From Chitinophagaceae bacterium (GTDB taxonomy: Bacteria; Bacteroidota; Bacteroidia; Chitinophagales; Chitinophagaceae): a stretch of 64,000 bases of DNA. The translations under genes were made by a program, and so were the position numbers. Under the pieces are notes generated by a model that saw only the letters and a list, made by a program, of their open reading frames with translations, was not told the origin of the DNA and ran no database searches. The stretch spans positions 1 through 64,000 of the forward strand of contig JAEUVO010000086.1 of NCBI GenBank assembly GCA_016786885.1. Direction: 5' to 3'. Of the stretch, positions 62,693-64,000 are shown piece after piece; within the stretch, counting starts at the first letter, position 1, and the number at the start of each line of letters is the position of its first letter.

Positions 62693-64000
62693 TTAATGGC
62701 CTGGTGATGGCGCCGGTAATATAATATCCCCTGCCGGCCTTTTCGTTTTTAACAGGGTGGTGAAGAGTGCGGCAATCAGCAGCAATACACCAGCGAACAG
62801 AATTGCATTTCCAGGGTTGTTGTTTAAAAAATGTTTGAGGATATAGCCAAAGGTTATAGTTTGAAGAAACATGGGTATAACGATCATCATGTTGATAATA
62901 CCCATATAAACACCATAACGTTCTTTGGGAATTTGGTTCACTACCATCAGGTACGGGATACCCATCATACTGGCCCAGCCAATGCCAAAACCGGTGATGG
63001 CAAAGAACAAAAATGTTTTGTTCTCAATATGCGGAAAGATTATAAACCCGATACCAGCCAGGGCCAGGCATGTAAAATGAACCCATTTAGCGCTGTACTT
63101 TTTTGCAAACCATACCAATCCAAAAGCGGTAAGAAAAGTAACAACATTGTACCAGGCATTTACCAGCCCGGCAAGGCTTACTGCCTTCTCATACATCTCT
63201 TTATTTTCAGGAGTAGTGTTATATATGGATAAAGCAATGCTCTTGGAACTGTTTTGCCAGTAGCAAAATAGTGCATACCACTGGAAGAGATAAACTAATG
63301 CCAGTTGCCACATCACCTTTGGCATAACAGAAATAGCTTCTACTATTTCAATATTCTGTGCAAAAATTATTTTTAGTGACTGATGCTCCTTTGTGTATTT
63401 TATTACATCCCTGATAATCCGGCCACCAGTAAGAATGGAAGGTATCAGTAAAACAGCGAGAACCAGGTAAGCGATTACCGTTGTAATAATTGAAAAAAAG
63501 AACTGTAATGCAGGATGTGGCATTCCCTCATTTCTTTTTCTGATAACGGCTATTTCTTCTTCAGAAGGGGGGATTTCCGGAGTAGTTCGGATGCTCCACC
63601 ATACCGATCCAATAGAGCAAACAGCACCAATGAAAAATGATGCAAAAACCCAGTTGGGAATTTTTCCTGTATATCCCAAAATAATTGCAGGAAAAATAAA
63701 AAGTGACACATTGGCAAGGGTTTGCCCAAACCCGGTAAAAAAACTTTGAGCCTGGAAACCTGTTGGTTGCTGGCTGGTATCCAATTTATCTGCTATAAAT
63801 GCCCTGTACGGTTCCATAGCTGTATTGTTACCCACATCCAATATCCATAACAACCCCACTGCCATCCACAACTCAGAGCTGTAAGGGAACAAGAACAAGG
63901 CAAGGCTGCAAAGAACAGCTCCGATAAAGAAATAAGGTTTTCTTCTTCCAAAACGAGAGTGCCAGGTTTTATCGCTAAGGGCTCCGATAATTGGTTGTAT
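62693..64000 (-). CDS. SLC45/GPH-like sugar permease (5' end outside window)
   Basis: The frame is open to the right edge, so the true start lies beyond 64000; the TTG at 63898 is internal. The visible part, 435 codons, shows QPIIGALSDKTW and FGRRKPYFF near the edge, the loop typical of sucrose/maltose-type permeases of the SLC45/GPH group, then about ten helices. It probably imports a disaccharide such as sucrose or maltose. It is the first visible gene of the minus-strand sucrose/alpha-glucan cluster. Confidence 0.87.
   Translation of the reverse strand: MQPIIGALSDKTWHSRFGRRKPYFFIGAVLCSLALFLFPYSSELWMAVGLLWILDVGNNTAMEPYRAFIADKLDTSQQPTGFQAQSFFTGFGQTLANVSLFIFPAIILGYTGKIPNWVFASFFIGAVCSIGSVWWSIRTTPEIPPSEEEIAVIRKRNEGMPHPALQFFFSIITTVIAYLVLAVLLIPSILTGGRIIRDVIKYTKEHQSLKIIFAQNIEIVEAISVMPKVMWQLALVYLFQWYALFCYWQNSSKSIALSIYNTTPENKEMYEKAVSLAGLVNAWYNVVTFLTAFGLVWFAKKYSAKWVHFTCLALAGIGFIIFPHIENKTFLFFAITGFGIGWASMMGIPYLMVVNQIPKERYGVYMGIINMMIVIPMFLQTITFGYILKHFLNNNPGNAILFAGVLLLIAALFTTLLKTKRPAGDIILPAPSPGH

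Noticed and set aside
1..64000. CRISPR arrays, tRNA or rRNA genes, transposases, integrases or phage genes
   Set aside because: None was seen by reading; no evenly spaced direct repeats, cloverleaf candidates or recombinase motifs stood out. A dedicated tRNA scan was not possible here.

Overview
The window looks like a chromosomal segment of a Bacteroidota member, most likely family Chitinophagaceae. This rests on a complete SusC/SusD/SusE-type polysaccharide utilisation locus, several lipoproteins with Bacteroidota-type lipoboxes, promoter motifs of the TAnnTTTG type, an A+T-leaning base composition, and the local gene set (DUF2339, DUF4286, the small ribosomal protein Thx, head GIN protein, propeller-type sensor kinases). 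I see no rRNA, tRNA, CRISPR array, insertion sequence or prophage. Family-level placement is inference.

Left part (1-26,900) is mostly housekeeping. It holds the 3' part of methionine synthase metH, a LemA/DUF3137 pair, an operon of GH97 alpha-glucosidase, SemiSWEET sugar transporter and HAD phosphatase, a LOG-family protein, exonuclease III, a large DUF2339 membrane protein, HU, ribosomal protein Thx, a membrane-anchored coiled-coil protein, UMP kinase pyrH, a methyltransferase and an adhesin-like head GIN lipoprotein. A propeller histidine kinase, an acyltransferase and a LuxR-type response regulator follow, then a cytochrome c lipoprotein and the rplM-rpsI-rpsB-tsf operon.

Middle (26,950-41,650, minus strand) is one coherent locus for type I galactan (pectic beta-1,4-galactan). 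Its order of transcription is susC, susD, susE-like, susE/F-like, GH53 endo-galactanase, a GH2-GH53 fusion enzyme, galactokinase and a sodium/sugar symporter. The path is outer-membrane capture, cleavage to oligomers and galactose, import, and phosphorylation. A perfect 30-bp palindrome lies just before the first GH53 gene.

Right part (41,650-64,000) starts with a divergent secreted GH65 enzyme. An unusual plus-strand operon follows: two vanadium-haloperoxidase-like lipoproteins around an outer-membrane barrel, three AhpD-like genes (the middle one frameshifted), an MFS transporter and a DUF3179 membrane protein. I know of no described function for this set; it is the best candidate for an undescribed system here. 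Next come a LacI-type regulator, an MFS sugar transporter and a cytosolic trehalase. On the minus strand lies a sucrose/alpha-glucan cluster: an SLC45-like permease cut by the window edge, a GH13 alpha-glucosidase lipoprotein, a sugar porter, fructokinase and amylosucrase. A 12-base element (AAACGTTTCCGG), centred on a LacI-like AACGTT core, occurs in front of both GH97 and GH65 and may tie the alpha-glucoside genes to one regulator.
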